In this document: in pieces, positions 8,926 to 17,680 of the stretch
How the letters are laid out: every line of letters begins with the position of its first letter
How positions within the stretch are numbered: the first letter of the stretch is position 1
Assembly: GCA_025769875.1 (NCBI GenBank)
Contig: JAGFNK010000854.1
Span: 1-19,838, forward strand
Source: Russula earlei
Lineage: Eukaryota > Basidiomycota > Agaricomycetes > Russulales > Russulaceae
Reading direction: 5' to 3'
DNA: 19,838 nucleotides
Made by a program: the position numbers and the translations under genes
The notes under the pieces: model-generated
What the model was told of the DNA's origin: nothing
The model's input: the letters and a program-made list of their open reading frames with translations, nothing else
Databases searched by the model: none

Positions 8926-8975
8926 GTAAGTCATATTTTTACTTAATTGAATTAATTCCTAATATCTCCCCAAAG
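8926..8975 (+). other. hAT transposase intron (50 nt)
   Basis: GTAAGT donor and AAAG acceptor, phase 0. The exon before it ends with a TGA codon (8923-8925), probably a decayed CGA. The exon after it resumes with QFKNTTIFFSQ, a standard hAT block. Confidence 0.65.
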
Positions 8976-9834
8976 CAATTCAAGAACACAACTATCTTCT
9001 TTTCACAAGACTCCATGGGAGTCGCTGCCATCATTCCCGCAATGGATTGGCTTACCAGCCATCTCAACCCAAAGACAGGGAAAGAGTTCCCAGCTGCTCT
9101 CGTTGAAGCCATGAAGCTTGCACGCAAGAAAATGAATCGTTACTACTCCCTCACCGACGACTCTATTGCGTACCGCATCACTATGGTTTTACACCCTGGC
9201 ATGAAACTCGAATATTTTTGCAACCAGAATTGGGAAGGTGAATGGATTGAGGTGGCGGAGAACCTTGTTTATGATGAATACACGAAGTATGAGAAGCCTA
9301 CCACTGATGACCTGGACCAAGACTTGGCCCAAATGAAAGAAGCAAATGATGAAGGATACACATCATTCAGTAATCTCTCTGTCACTACCCAACTCTGCCG
9401 GAACGAGGTCCAGGCCTACTTGAGCCTCCCTGTTGAAAACGTCAAAGATCCGCTGAAGTGGTGGTACGACAACCGTTTCATATATCCAAGCCTTCATTGT
9501 ATGGCTTTGGATTATCTCAGTATCCCTGCCACCTTGACAGCTGTTGAATGGGTTTTTTCACAAGGCCATCACCTTCTCCCATTCACGCGCAATAATCTCT
9601 CATCGGGTTCAATTCGAGCTTTTCTCTGCTTTGGTTCCTGGGCCTGTTGCGGTCTCCTTGTGTTTGATGATGTGTTGGCTGCAGTGTCGTTGAAAAAGAA
9701 CATTTTGCTTGATTAGTTATACTACATACTTCTTTTATTTTACTAGCTAGTGATACATACGTGAAACCTGCAGTTTTTTCTTACATACCGCGGTCATTAT
9801 AGAACCTGTACCAGTAACGGTGAACCCGAGCAAT

Positions 9835-9870
9835 GTACGGTGAAACCGTACCCTTTATCTGTAAGGGTAC
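9835..9870. repeat. Two overlapping sub-terminal hairpins of the hAT element
   Basis: GTACGGT (9835-9841) pairs perfectly with ACCGTAC (9845-9851), and GTACCCTT (9848-9855) pairs perfectly with AAGGGTAC (9863-9870). The two share bases, so only one can form at a time. They consist of the same GGGTAC/GTACGG motifs found near both ends, the usual place for hAT transposase binding sites. Confidence 0.55.
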
Positions 9871-9917
9871 GGTGTTCATGGGTACGGGTAGGGGTTCAGG
9901 AAAATTTACCTGGGGGT

Positions 9918-9935
9918 TACCCGTTTCACACCTTA
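9918..9935 (-). repeat. hAT right terminal inverted repeat
   Basis: The sequence ends CGTTTCACACCTTA, the inverse of the left terminus. The next eight bases (GTGATGAG) do not match the left flank. Confidence 0.7.
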
Positions 9936-10048
9936 GTGATGAGTCATTCTGGCTTGGACTCCATCTGGATGACCGCCGGATGGTCTCCCAACATCTCAGC
10001 CCCTGGTGCATGAACAAACAGCAGAGGCACTTTGTCGATTTCTGAGAA

Positions 10049-10678
10049 GTGTTCAACACACTAGTCAAGATATTCTCTCAGCATCCCTGTGACATTCAGT
10101 GGGAATGTGAACTTGGTTCTTGCGATGAAGATGAAAACAAAGACAATTACATCTACCCCATGCCCACACCAGCTCCCACCATTGTCCCTGTGTCACCCAT
10201 CATTGCCTTCATGTCACCTGCTCCCATTGCCCCTGTGGTTCCCACCTCATCCACCATTGCCGTCACTTCGTTCACCACCACCATCTTCAACTTGCCAGCC
10301 CCACCTGCCTCTGCTGTCCCAGCATCACCCGCATCCACCATCATTGCCACCTCATCTGTCCCTGCCACCTTAGCCTCAGCCTCGCCCACCAATGTTTTAG
10401 CACTGCCTGCCACTTCAGCCCTTGCAGCCTTGTCTGCCACCCCCGCCTTCATCTCATCCACTCCCATGCCCTCAGTCATCTCATCACCCTCAGTCTCATC
10501 TGTCACCTCGTCTGCCACTGTTCTGGGACTAGTCCCAGCCATCGCTCTATCCCTGCTGTCCACCGCCATGCCCTCCATCATCACCTCTGCTCTGTCTGCC
10601 TATGACGTCACCCCAGCTCCATTTGCCACTGCCTTCCCAGTCTCACCCTCAGCCTTTGTCTCAGTGCCAGCACCTTAG
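10049..10678 (+). CDS. Doubtful ORF, Ala/Pro/Ser/Thr-rich low-complexity protein
   Basis: This frame is open for 209 codons. After an unremarkable start (TLVKIFSQHPCDIQWECELGSCDEDENKDN) it is an irregular repeat of Pro, Ala, Ser, Thr, Val and Ile, ending at TAG TAG. The open length can be explained by composition: the + strand here is poor in G and A, so stop codons are rare, and other frames are open too. No signal peptide, repeat period or domain supports a real gene. It could be the stalk of a secreted fungal protein or simply non-coding C-rich DNA. I list it because it is the longest open frame of this insert. Confidence 0.2.
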   Translation: MFNTLVKIFSQHPCDIQWECELGSCDEDENKDNYIYPMPTPAPTIVPVSPIIAFMSPAPIAPVVPTSSTIAVTSFTTTIFNLPAPPASAVPASPASTIIATSSVPATLASASPTNVLALPATSALAALSATPAFISSTPMPSVISSPSVSSVTSSATVLGLVPAIALSLLSTAMPSIITSALSAYDVTPAPFATAFPVSPSAFVSVPAP

Positions 10679-11243
10679 TAGTAGTTTTGAGTGACACCAG
10701 CACAGCAGCACCATCACCACCTCTTGTCACCAGCACCACCCCAGAAGACCAAGAAGGCCCCGGCCATGAACTTAGCCATGACACACCACAACAGGAGCAG
10801 AAGCCTCCACCACACCACCGCCACAGGAGAAGCAGCCACTGACGCCAACAGCACACCGCATGCTGCCTCCCACATCGCCTCCCTGTCCATTCGCGCACTC
10901 TCGCTCACATCTGCTGCCAACACCTGCAGTGGAGACGACCCCACCACTGCTGTCAAAAGACAACAATTGCCACCCCCATGCAAGCCACCCCACACATCCT
11001 CCTTCTTGAGTCCTTGCCACCTCCCTCTCGTTCCAGGCCATCCACCGGCCACACACCACAAGCCACCTCGCGTGTGACATCAGGACCTCAATTGCATCGC
11101 CCAGCCCTTGCCACTGACCACACGCACATGCCACACCCTGCACATGCAACATGTTCACATCTCAAGCCTTTCATGACCACCTCGACCGTCTCAACCAGTC
11201 TTGATTCACTTTCATGCCTTTCATCTCTAGTACCTCTCTCCTG

Positions 11244-11253
11244 TATATAAAAA
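11244..11253 (+). promoter_or_regulatory. TATA-box-like sequence
   Basis: TATATAAAAA follows the C-rich tract and precedes CTACTCTGTAGTAG. It could be a core promoter of an unrecognised LTR or other element. There is no gene to attach it to. Confidence 0.3.
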
Positions 11254-13855
11254 CACCCTAGCTACTCTGTAGTAGAAAGAGCTCAGAATAGGACCCCTCT
11301 TTGCAACCCACTCCTCTCTGTCTGTGAAAAACAAGAAGGATGGTCAGAGTCAAGAGGTGAGAGGGGTGATGAGTGGCTGGCCATGACTCCAATCGCACTG
11401 GAAACAATGTTGCACACCACAACACTTGAGTCAAAAACACTATGGGGCTGCCTCAAGACAGCCCATGGGTACAACATGAGGGAAAAATAATAGATATAGA
11501 CCATAATTTTGAGTTGTAATTCATCTAATACACATGTGGAGGTGGCTTGAGTCCAGCTCCACCAATTCTCATTCAAATCTCATGAAAACAATGGGGCTGC
11601 CTAGCCCTCATTCAGGCAATTCAGGGACAATACTTTTCATATGAATTGAAGCTGTTTTGAAGGAGATATTTATCCCACATGTTTGAGGGGGTTTCTGCAC
11701 CAATTTGGGTGGAATTCAAGCTCCGCCAAGTGCGCTGAAAATGGCAATAATTGATACAACAGTATCCGCCTAAGAGAGGGCAATAAACACCTCGCAGCAT
11801 TCAAGACACCATTAGGACTCTTCGAACCTTTGATAATGACATTTGGTCTCTGCAATGCCCCAGCCACTTTCCAACACTTTATGAACACCATCCTAGTGAA
11901 ATACATTGCCACTGAATGAGTGGTCGTTTATCTAGATGATATACTAATCATGGTGCAAACCTTGAATGAACTAGATGACTGGATGCATAAGGTCTTAAAA
12001 ACACTCCAAGACCATGACTTGTATTTGAAACCAGAGAAGTGTGCCTTTTGACAAACCTCTATTAGTTACCTAGGCATCAATATCTCCCAAGGACAAATAT
12101 CCATGGATCAAGAGAAGCTAATAGGCATTACAAAATGGCCTACTCTGACCAATGTTACAGAAGTACAAGCATTTCTAGGATTCTGCAACTTCTATCGACG
12201 ATTTATCCACCAATACTCACAGATAGCATGACCCTTGTCTAACTTAACAAAGAAAGAAAACCCCTTCAAATGGGAAGATGATGAAGAACAAGCATTTCAA
12301 AAACTGATCCAAGCATTCACAATGGCCCCGGTTCTCATGTTACCTGATCATACTAAACCCTTTTGGCTCATCTGCAATGCAAGCAACTTTGCAGTCAGTG
12401 CGATCTTGGAATGACCTGATGAATTTAACAGACATCACCCAATAGCCTATTTTTCGAAATCCTTGGACCCTGCACAACAAAATTACATGATCTATGATAA
12501 AGGACTCCTTGCCATCGTCTCATCCCTTTGGCACTTCCGACATTACCTTGAAGGCGCTACACATCCCATTGATCTATAGATGGACCACAATAACTTGATG
12601 TACTTCATGACAAAACAAAAACTCACACAATGACAAGCCCGATGGGCACTCCTTCTCAGCAATTTTGACTTCACTATCACCCATCACCCAGGAACTATGA
12701 ACAAAGCAGATGGTCTGTCCAGGCAGCCAGACTTTAAAGAGGGGATACAAAACAAAAACAATGGAAAGGTGCTCCTAGACGACAAATATTTTAAAGTTAG
12801 AGCAACACGCACCTCTGCTACAGAACCAATTAGCGACCAAGAACTTCAACAACAACTACGATCTAGCAAAGACTACAACCCAGAAGTATCTAACATGTTA
12901 GCAATCATTATAAAGAGTGGACCAAGATGATTATCCAAAGGCTTACAGGACTGGAACCTTGAAGATGGACTAATATTATTCAAAGGAAAAGTCTATATCC
13001 CAAACAATGACACCCTACGAAAGAAAATTCTGAAACTACATCACGACTCCCCCACCACTGGGCATCCTGGCCAATGGAAAACTTACGAACTAATCAGCCA
13101 AAACTATTGGTGGCCAGGAATGCTAACCTATGTCAAAAGTTACGTACACAGTTGCACAATGTGCCAAAGGACAAAGAGACAGAAACACCCCTCAAACCAG
13201 TTACACCAGCTGGAGAAGTATGGAAAAGCATTACCATGGACTTTATCACAGACCTACCACTTTCACAAGGCTTTGACAGCCTCCTAGTTGTAGTAGATCG
13301 ATTCAGCAAAGCAATAATTGTTACCCCTTGCCACAAGACAATCACAGCAGACGAAACAGCAACACTAATCATGAACAATGTCTGGAGAAGAATAGGCCTC
13401 CCAACACAAATAATATCAAACAGAAGCCCTCAATTCACAGCAAAAGTTACTCAAGAACTATGGAAGAAATTAAATGTCAAAGTATCATTGAGCACGGCAT
13501 ATCACCCACAGACAGATGGAAAAACAGAATGAGTTAACCAAGAAGTAGAACAATACCTATGAATATTTTGCAACCACAAAGCGGACAATTGGGCAGAACT
13601 AATTCCCTTTATGGAGTTTGCACATAATGCCAGACAACACAGTGTGACAAACAAACCCCCTTTTGAGGTCTGGTACGGCTTTAATACAACATTTCCTCTG
13701 CCCCTTACCTTTACATCAAAGTTCCCTTCAATCCAAGAAAGACTAACAAGACTAAACCAGCTCAGAGAAGAAGTAGCTGCCTCCCTGAACCAAGCAACTG
13801 AGATCATGAAGCAATCAGGACCTCAATCCTCCACATTTCGTTTCAAAGAAGGGGA

Positions 13856-13860
13856 TCAAG
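13856..13860. repeat. Target-site duplication TCAAG, left copy
   Basis: TCAAG recurs at 14826-14830. Removing the LTR and one copy rejoins the integrase frame (KEGDQV-WLEATNL). Confidence 0.9.
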
Positions 13861-14432
13861 TGTCATGAACCATTCTCCGGAGAGGGCCCTTGAAGGACCC
13901 TTCCTTATAGGAGGAAACCCAGCCTCTATGGTGTCACCCTGTTCACTCGAGCAAAACGGGTGAGTAGAGGTGTCCACAATATCGCGCGTGCATTGTCGCA
14001 CGAGCAATTCTCAGCACAATCGACATACAGCAAGCCCCACTTAAAGGCAACCCTTTTAGCAATAAAAGACAATACTAGAACCTTCCTAGGGACCCTTTAG
14101 GATGACTATAAGTGCTCTACAATAGACACTAACACAGTATCAAAGACCCTGCAACACGTTATTAGACTAACTCTAATAACCATAGAACGAACTATAAGGC
14201 AATACTAGGGACCTTAATAGAAATATTAGTGTCAACTTTAAAGACCCTAATAGAACTATACAAGAGGCCTTATAGAATAACACTATTCCCCTAACCAGAC
14301 TACAAGTCCTCAAATGACCAGCCCTAAACTAACTAACAGGAAATGAATCAGGTGTTTGCACGTGTACTAAAAGCAGTAAACACGTGGACAGTGAAGGCTC
14401 TTACTCATCAAGAGGAGCCTTCTTACTCAGCA

Positions 14433-14466
14433 GCTTACTGAGCATGACTGAGCATGCTCAGTAAGC
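14433..14466. repeat. 13-bp perfect inverted repeat in LTR C U3
   Basis: GCTTACTGAGCAT (14433-14445) and ATGCTCAGTAAGC (14454-14466) are exact reverse complements around an 8-base spacer. The arms contain the CAGTAAGC word shared with the other LTR families, placed about 85 bases upstream of the TATA box, so a factor-binding dyad is plausible. Confidence 0.6.
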
Positions 14467-14548
14467 ATACTCCGACTTCTTACTCATCACTCTATGGTGC
14501 TTGATAACAAGGTTATAACTTGTTCCCTATTTAGCAGTTCTCTTGTAG

Positions 14549-14556
14549 TATATAAG
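14549..14556 (+). promoter_or_regulatory. TATA box of solo LTR C
   Basis: TATATAAG, identical to the TATA boxes of families A and B, upstream of the conserved CAGACT..TCCATTTGT block. Confidence 0.6.
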
Positions 14557-15273
14557 TGCTCAATAAAGTAGCGGACAGTCCTCAGACTTTCCATTTGTTT
14601 GTGGCACTCTCCATCCCTGGGATACTCCTTTAAGGACCGTCCCCTTGTGACTATCCTGGCCTCTTCTCTGTGTGACTGCTCTACTCTCACAGTAACAGTA
14701 CCTCTCTGGTATTTGTTACTACTCTGGACTCTACTCCTTGCCCACACTGTCTTGGACGTCTATCAACTCGTCTTTGAGCTTATCCCTCGCTCTTGAACTG
14801 GATAGTTCAACAGTGAGTCTTGACATCAAGTATGGTTGGAAGCCACAAATCTATGAACCACTCACCCAAAAGCAAAACTAGCCCCTCGATGCTATGGACC
14901 ATTCAAAGTCATCACTGCCTATCCAGTAAATGTTCGCCTCAAACTACCAAAGTCCTGGAAGATACACCCAGTTTTTCACCACTCCCTGATTAAACCTTAC
15001 AAAGAAACCATTGCCCACGGTCCTAACTTCTCAAACCTGCCACCGGTGCTAGTCAAAGGAGAAGAACAATATGAAGTAGAACAGATCTTAAACTCTCGAC
15101 TCTCCCCAAACTGCAAAGGGATCCAATACCTAGTTAAATGGAAAGGGTACACTGCTGCAGAAAATACTTGGGAACCAGCATCTAACCTATCAAGAGCGCA
15201 ATTACTTGTCAAAGACTTCCATCAGAAATATCCGAAGGCACTTAAAATGATTCCCACCAGGAGTAACTCCTAA

Positions 15274-15506
15274 ACCAACAACTCTCATCATGACCTCCAT
15301 TGATGACTATCTTTATCCTTGTTACCAAAGAACTTTTCAGAGAACCCCTGCAATCACATGCACCCAATTGACCAAAGCTATCCCCAAAATAATCCATAGA
15401 ACATGAGGGAACTCCCCACAAATGAACAGACTTCAACTTTTCATATGCAAACTACTCCACCTTCCAAAGAAACAAGTCCCTACCATTGCAGGAGCAACAA
15501 GTCTAT
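15274..15506 (+). other. Spacer between pol stop and polypurine tract
   Basis: About 230 bases after the chromodomain stop. No open frame or motif is convincing. It is probably the decayed end of pol or a 3' untranslated stretch. Confidence 0.5.
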
Positions 15507-15520
15507 AAAGAGGGGATGAA
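15507..15520 (+). promoter_or_regulatory. Polypurine tract (plus-strand primer)
   Basis: AAAGAGGGGATGAA lies directly against the TG start of the 3' LTR. A purine run at this position primes plus-strand DNA synthesis in LTR retrotransposons, and it ties the LTR at 15521 to this gag-pol. Confidence 0.75.
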
Positions 15521-16021
15521 TGTTACAAACCAAGGCCAGGTCCTGGCCATATATTGTCCTATTTCACTCAAGAGAGACCTCTCTCACTTTGCATTGCCAA
15601 CTCCCATCCGTTTCTTGGGCTACCCCTCCTGTGGTGCAAGATATCACTATTGCAAAGGCACTATAACACAACCAGGCACCTGTTTCCTAATCGGGTAATC
15701 ATCGCGTGGCAGCCACATGGCCACCCAGCCACCAAGAACCTGAAACAGCAGCACAAACTCTTAGAAACTGTTGCATAACTCATCTGATGTCATCAAGGCT
15801 CCAATGACATCATGGCTGACTGAGCAGCTCCACAGTGACCTCATAGGCTCACTAAGCACTCCACAGTGACATCATAATGATGTCATCACTCCACAATGAT
15901 CAGTAATGTGCTCAGTAAGCCTGAAACTTGACACAAGCAAGTTTATGCCTCTGTAGTCCTATTGGATGGTACCAAAGGGTCTAGAATAGTTCCAGTTCTT
16001 TGTAATCAACCCTGTACACTG

Positions 16022-16029
16022 TATATAAG
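16022..16029 (+). promoter_or_regulatory. TATA box of the 3' LTR
   Basis: TATATAAG, about 31 bases before the conserved CAGACTGTCCATTTGTGA block. Confidence 0.55.
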
Positions 16030-16146
16030 CCCCAATGGAACATGGTAGTCATCAGACTGTCCATTTGTGATACTCTCATCTTCCTGGGTACTCCCCCATG
16101 ACCGCTCAGTCTAAAGATTCCTCTCACCTCCAAGGTGCTCTTCAAC

Positions 16147-16550
16147 AACCGCCTTGTCTAAAGCCCCCTCACTGAACTGGCCTCCAGTCTTTGCCTCTGC
16201 CTCCTGCAACATGTACCAGTCCCCATCTGGTACCTCCTAGTCATTTGGCTCGTCCTCTTGTTCAACACCACCTATGCCACATACCGTCTGTTCTGACCCT
16301 TGCCCGCCTGCTCCTGAGTCCTTAGTGATCAGCAGTATGTGTCTTGACAACCGCCTTGTTTGAAGCCCCTCACTACACTGGCCTCTAGTCTTTGCCTTTG
16401 TCTCTTGCAACACATACCAGTCCCCATCTGGTACCTCCTCATTGTTTGGCTCGTCCTCCTGTTCAATGCCGTTTACGCTGCATACCATCTGGTCCAACCC
16501 TTGCCCACCTGCTCCTGAGTCCTTAGTGATCAGCAGTACATGTCTTGACA
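16147..16550 (+). repeat. Tandem duplication, two units of about 202 bp, in the 3' LTR
   Basis: Unit 1 (16147-16348) and unit 2 (16349-16550) both run from AACCGCCTTGT to TCTTGACA. They differ by scattered transitions and single-base indels, so the duplication is not recent. Each unit ends with the LTR terminal sequence, giving two consecutive LTR ends. Confidence 0.85.
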
Positions 16551-16662
16551 CTCATCACTTCCATCCATGACTTCCTTGATGGCAGAGTATATTACTCATA
16601 TGCTTACTTAAGGGTGGCTGAAGGAGGATATACCATTCAAGAATGCTTACTCAAACACCCTT

Positions 16663-17492
16663 TGTTACGAACCAAGGCCAGGTCCTGGCCATAGATTGCC
16701 CTATTTCACTCAAGAGAGACCTCTCTCACTTAGCATTGCTGACTCCCTTCCAATTTTCTGGGCTATCCCTCCTGCGGTACAAGATATCACTATTGCAAAG
16801 GCACTATAACACGACCAGGCACCCGTTTCCTAATCGGGTAATCATCGCGTGGCAGCCACATGGCCACCCAGCCACCAAGGACCTGAAACAGCGGCACACA
16901 CTCTTAGAAACTGTTGCATAAATCATCTGATGTCATCAAGGCTCCAATGACATCATGGCTGACTGAGCAACTCCACAGTGACCTCATAGGCTCACTAAGC
17001 ACTCCACAGTGACATCATAATGATGTCATCGCTCCACAATGATCAGTAATGCACTCAGTAAGCCTGAAACTTGACACAAGCAAGTTTATGCCTCTGTAGT
17101 CCTATTGGATGGTACCAAAGAGTCTAGAATAGTCCCAGTTCTTTGTAATCGACCCTGTACACTGTATATAAGCCCCAATGAAGCATGGCAGTCATCAGAC
17201 TGTCCATTTGTGATACTCTCATCTTCCTGGGTACTCCCCCGCGACCGCTCAGTTTAAAGATTCCCCTTGCCTCCAAGGTACTCTCAAACGACTGCCTTGT
17301 TTAAAGCCCTCTCGTTGCACTGGCTTCTAACCTTCGCCTCTGCCTCCAGTTACACGTACCAGTCCCCATCTGGTATATTCTAGTCATTTGGCTCGTCCTC
17401 TTGTTCAACGCCACCTACGCCGCATACCGTCTGTTCCAACCCTTGCCCACCTGCTCCTGAGTCCACATGGATCAGCAGTACATGTCTTGACA
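16663..17492 (+). mobile_element. Solo LTR, family A, inserted in the second leader copy
   Basis: This 830-bp LTR runs from TGTTACGAACC to TGTCTTGACA with the 5-bp target duplication CCCTT at 16658-16662 and 17493-17497. It is the same family and orientation as the 3' LTR 112 bases to its left. TATATAAG is at 17165-17172. It splits the ORF-a remnant and has no internal retroelement sequence. Confidence 0.93.
17165..17172 (+). promoter_or_regulatory. TATA box of solo LTR A
   Basis: TATATAAG in the same context (CACTGTATATAAGCCCCAAT) as in the 3' LTR. Confidence 0.55.
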
Positions 17493-17620
17493 CCCTTGAC
17501 AACCTTTGTCTCTACCCTGCCTTAGCTCATTTCTGTTTCCTGCCACATCTCCCCCTGAACCCTTTGCTTACTTTGGATCCCATTTGTCCAGGTGTCATCA
17601 ACATAGCCTCCTAGTGCATA

Positions 17621-17639
17621 GTTCTTAAAAAGTAAGAAC
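17621..17639 (+). promoter_or_regulatory. Conserved hairpin overlapping a 5' splice site, second copy
   Basis: Identical to 1093-1111: arms GTTCTTA and TAAGAAC, loop AAAAG, donor GTAAGA starting at 17632. Confidence 0.6.
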
Positions 17640-17680
17640 TACCCTTGTAACACTAGACTGTGAAATCAAAGTATCTGCAG
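17632..17680 (+). other. Predicted 49-nt intron, second leader copy
   Basis: GTAAGA donor and CTGCAG acceptor. Splicing joins A17631 to TG17681-17682 to form an ATG in frame with ORF-b, two bases after the TAA at 17626-17628. This repeats the arrangement at 1104-1169 with a different intron length and interior. Confidence 0.5.

Larger units (their letters stand above)
7018..9716 (+). pseudogene. BED-finger hAT transposase, degraded, with at least three introns
   Basis: A DDE-type hAT transposase that would cut and paste the element in the nucleus. The ATG at 7018 gives a Ser/Lys-rich N-terminus; an in-frame ATG at 6817 is a less likely start. The BED-like finger has Cys at 7507-7509 and 7522-7524, His at 7594-7599 and Cys at 7609-7611. 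GT..AG introns are 7755-7806, 8596-8655 and 8926-8975, with a probable decayed one at 7358-7408. The first catalytic Asp is Asn (TTNCWTS, 8020-8022). The second Asp (NADNGS, 8215-8217) and the Glu (9546-9548) remain, in a dimerisation block reading DYLSIPATLTAVEWVFSQG where relatives have ERVFS. A duplicated GATGT (7931-7940) shifts the frame and a TGA stands at 8923-8925. A long Asp/Glu run follows the second Asp. It is not functional as it stands. Confidence 0.88.
6623..9935 (+). mobile_element. hAT-superfamily DNA transposon
   Basis: A 3.3-kb element with short terminal inverted repeats: the left end begins TAAGGTGTGACTCGGGTA and the reverse complement of the right end is TAAGGTGTGAAACGGGTA. 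Sub-terminal GGGTAC/GTACGG motifs cluster at both ends. It encodes a BED-finger hAT transposase with introns. The left end sits exactly in the RT coding sequence, but the 8-bp flanks (GCTATTGC left, GTGATGAG right) do not match. The right flank is not RT sequence either, so the locus has been rearranged. The element is visibly richer in CpG than the surrounding retroelement, consistent with later arrival. Confidence 0.85.
9936..11751. other. Unassigned insert between the hAT element and the rest of RT
   Basis: This 1.8 kb is neither hAT nor RT. It starts with a short open stretch (DESFWLGLHLDDRRMVSQHL in frame 2) that I do not recognise, then a G-poor, C-rich tract (about 10140-11240), then a TATATAAAAA box (11244-11253), then about 400 bp of A/T-richer sequence with short repeats. 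A 9-bp word GTGATGAGT just after the hAT end recurs at 11366-11374 with similar following sequence. Another word, ATGGGGCTGCCT, occurs near 11442 and 11590. No LTR or TIR boundary could be fixed. It may be a fragment of another element brought in with the hAT copy. Confidence 0.5.
13861..14825 (+). mobile_element. Solo LTR, family C, inserted in integrase
   Basis: This 965-bp LTR begins TGTCATGAACC and ends GTCTTGACA, with TCAAG on both sides. The + orientation is set by a TATATAAG box (14549-14556), followed by a transcribed-type block. That block (TCCATTTGT..CCTGGG, about 14589-14620) resembles the one behind the family-A TATA box. U3 holds a 13-bp perfect inverted repeat (14433-14466) and AT-rich degenerate repeats of GACCCTAATAG type (14080-14290). 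The final 60 bases match, inverted, the right edge of the window. There is no internal element sequence, so it is solo. Confidence 0.93.
11752..15273 (+). pseudogene. pol: pol, 3' part: RT, RNase H, integrase, chromodomain (split by a solo LTR)
   Basis: RT resumes with YNSIRLREGNKHLAAFKT and has the catalytic YLDD (11929-11940). RNase H follows, with Asn instead of the first Asp (CNASNF, 12376-12378). Integrase has an HHCC finger (first His near 13039, Cys at 13153-13155 and 13162-13164). A one-base slip near 13185 moves frame 1 to frame 0. The core has Asp at 13239-13241, Asn in place of the second Asp (SNRSPQF, 13419-13421), and Glu at 13527-13529, keeping the 35-residue Asp-Glu spacing. 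After the solo LTR it ends with an intact chromodomain (about 15061-15234, YLVKWKGYTAAENTWEP) and TAA. Stops in frame include TGA at 11917, 12049, 12229, 12412, 12631, 12928, 13530 and 13560 and TAG at 12577. The chromodomain places it in the chromoviruses. Confidence 0.92.
15521..16550 (+). mobile_element. 3' LTR of the Gypsy element, family A with an internal duplication
   Basis: It begins TGTTACAAACC after the polypurine tract and ends TGTCTTGACA. Its 1030 bp exceed the 828-830 bp of the other family-A LTRs by one extra copy of a 202-bp segment (16147-16550). It has TATATAAG at 16022-16029 and U3 motifs CACTAAGC (15850-15857) and CAGTAAGC (15913-15920). The 5-bp flanks (ATGAA left, CTCAT right) do not match, as expected for a 3' LTR rather than a solo LTR. 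CpG-to-TpG/CpA differences from the solo copies are frequent. Confidence 0.88.

Noticed and set aside
10153..10584. Minus-strand 143-codon ORF rich in Ala, Gly, Val and Met
   Set aside because: It is the mirror of a skewed low-complexity tract; several frames are open there for the same reason and none shows a domain.
11917..13562. TGA used as a sense codon (recoding to Trp) in pol
   Set aside because: The clear cases fall at Arg positions of related proteins, and ordinary TGG Trp codons are used throughout. CpG decay of CGA explains them, and frameshifts and missing catalytic residues show the gene is dead anyway.
15521..16550. This LTR as another solo insertion
   Set aside because: Its 5-bp flanks (ATGAA, CTCAT) do not match, and it sits directly on a polypurine tract after the pol stop, as a 3' LTR should.
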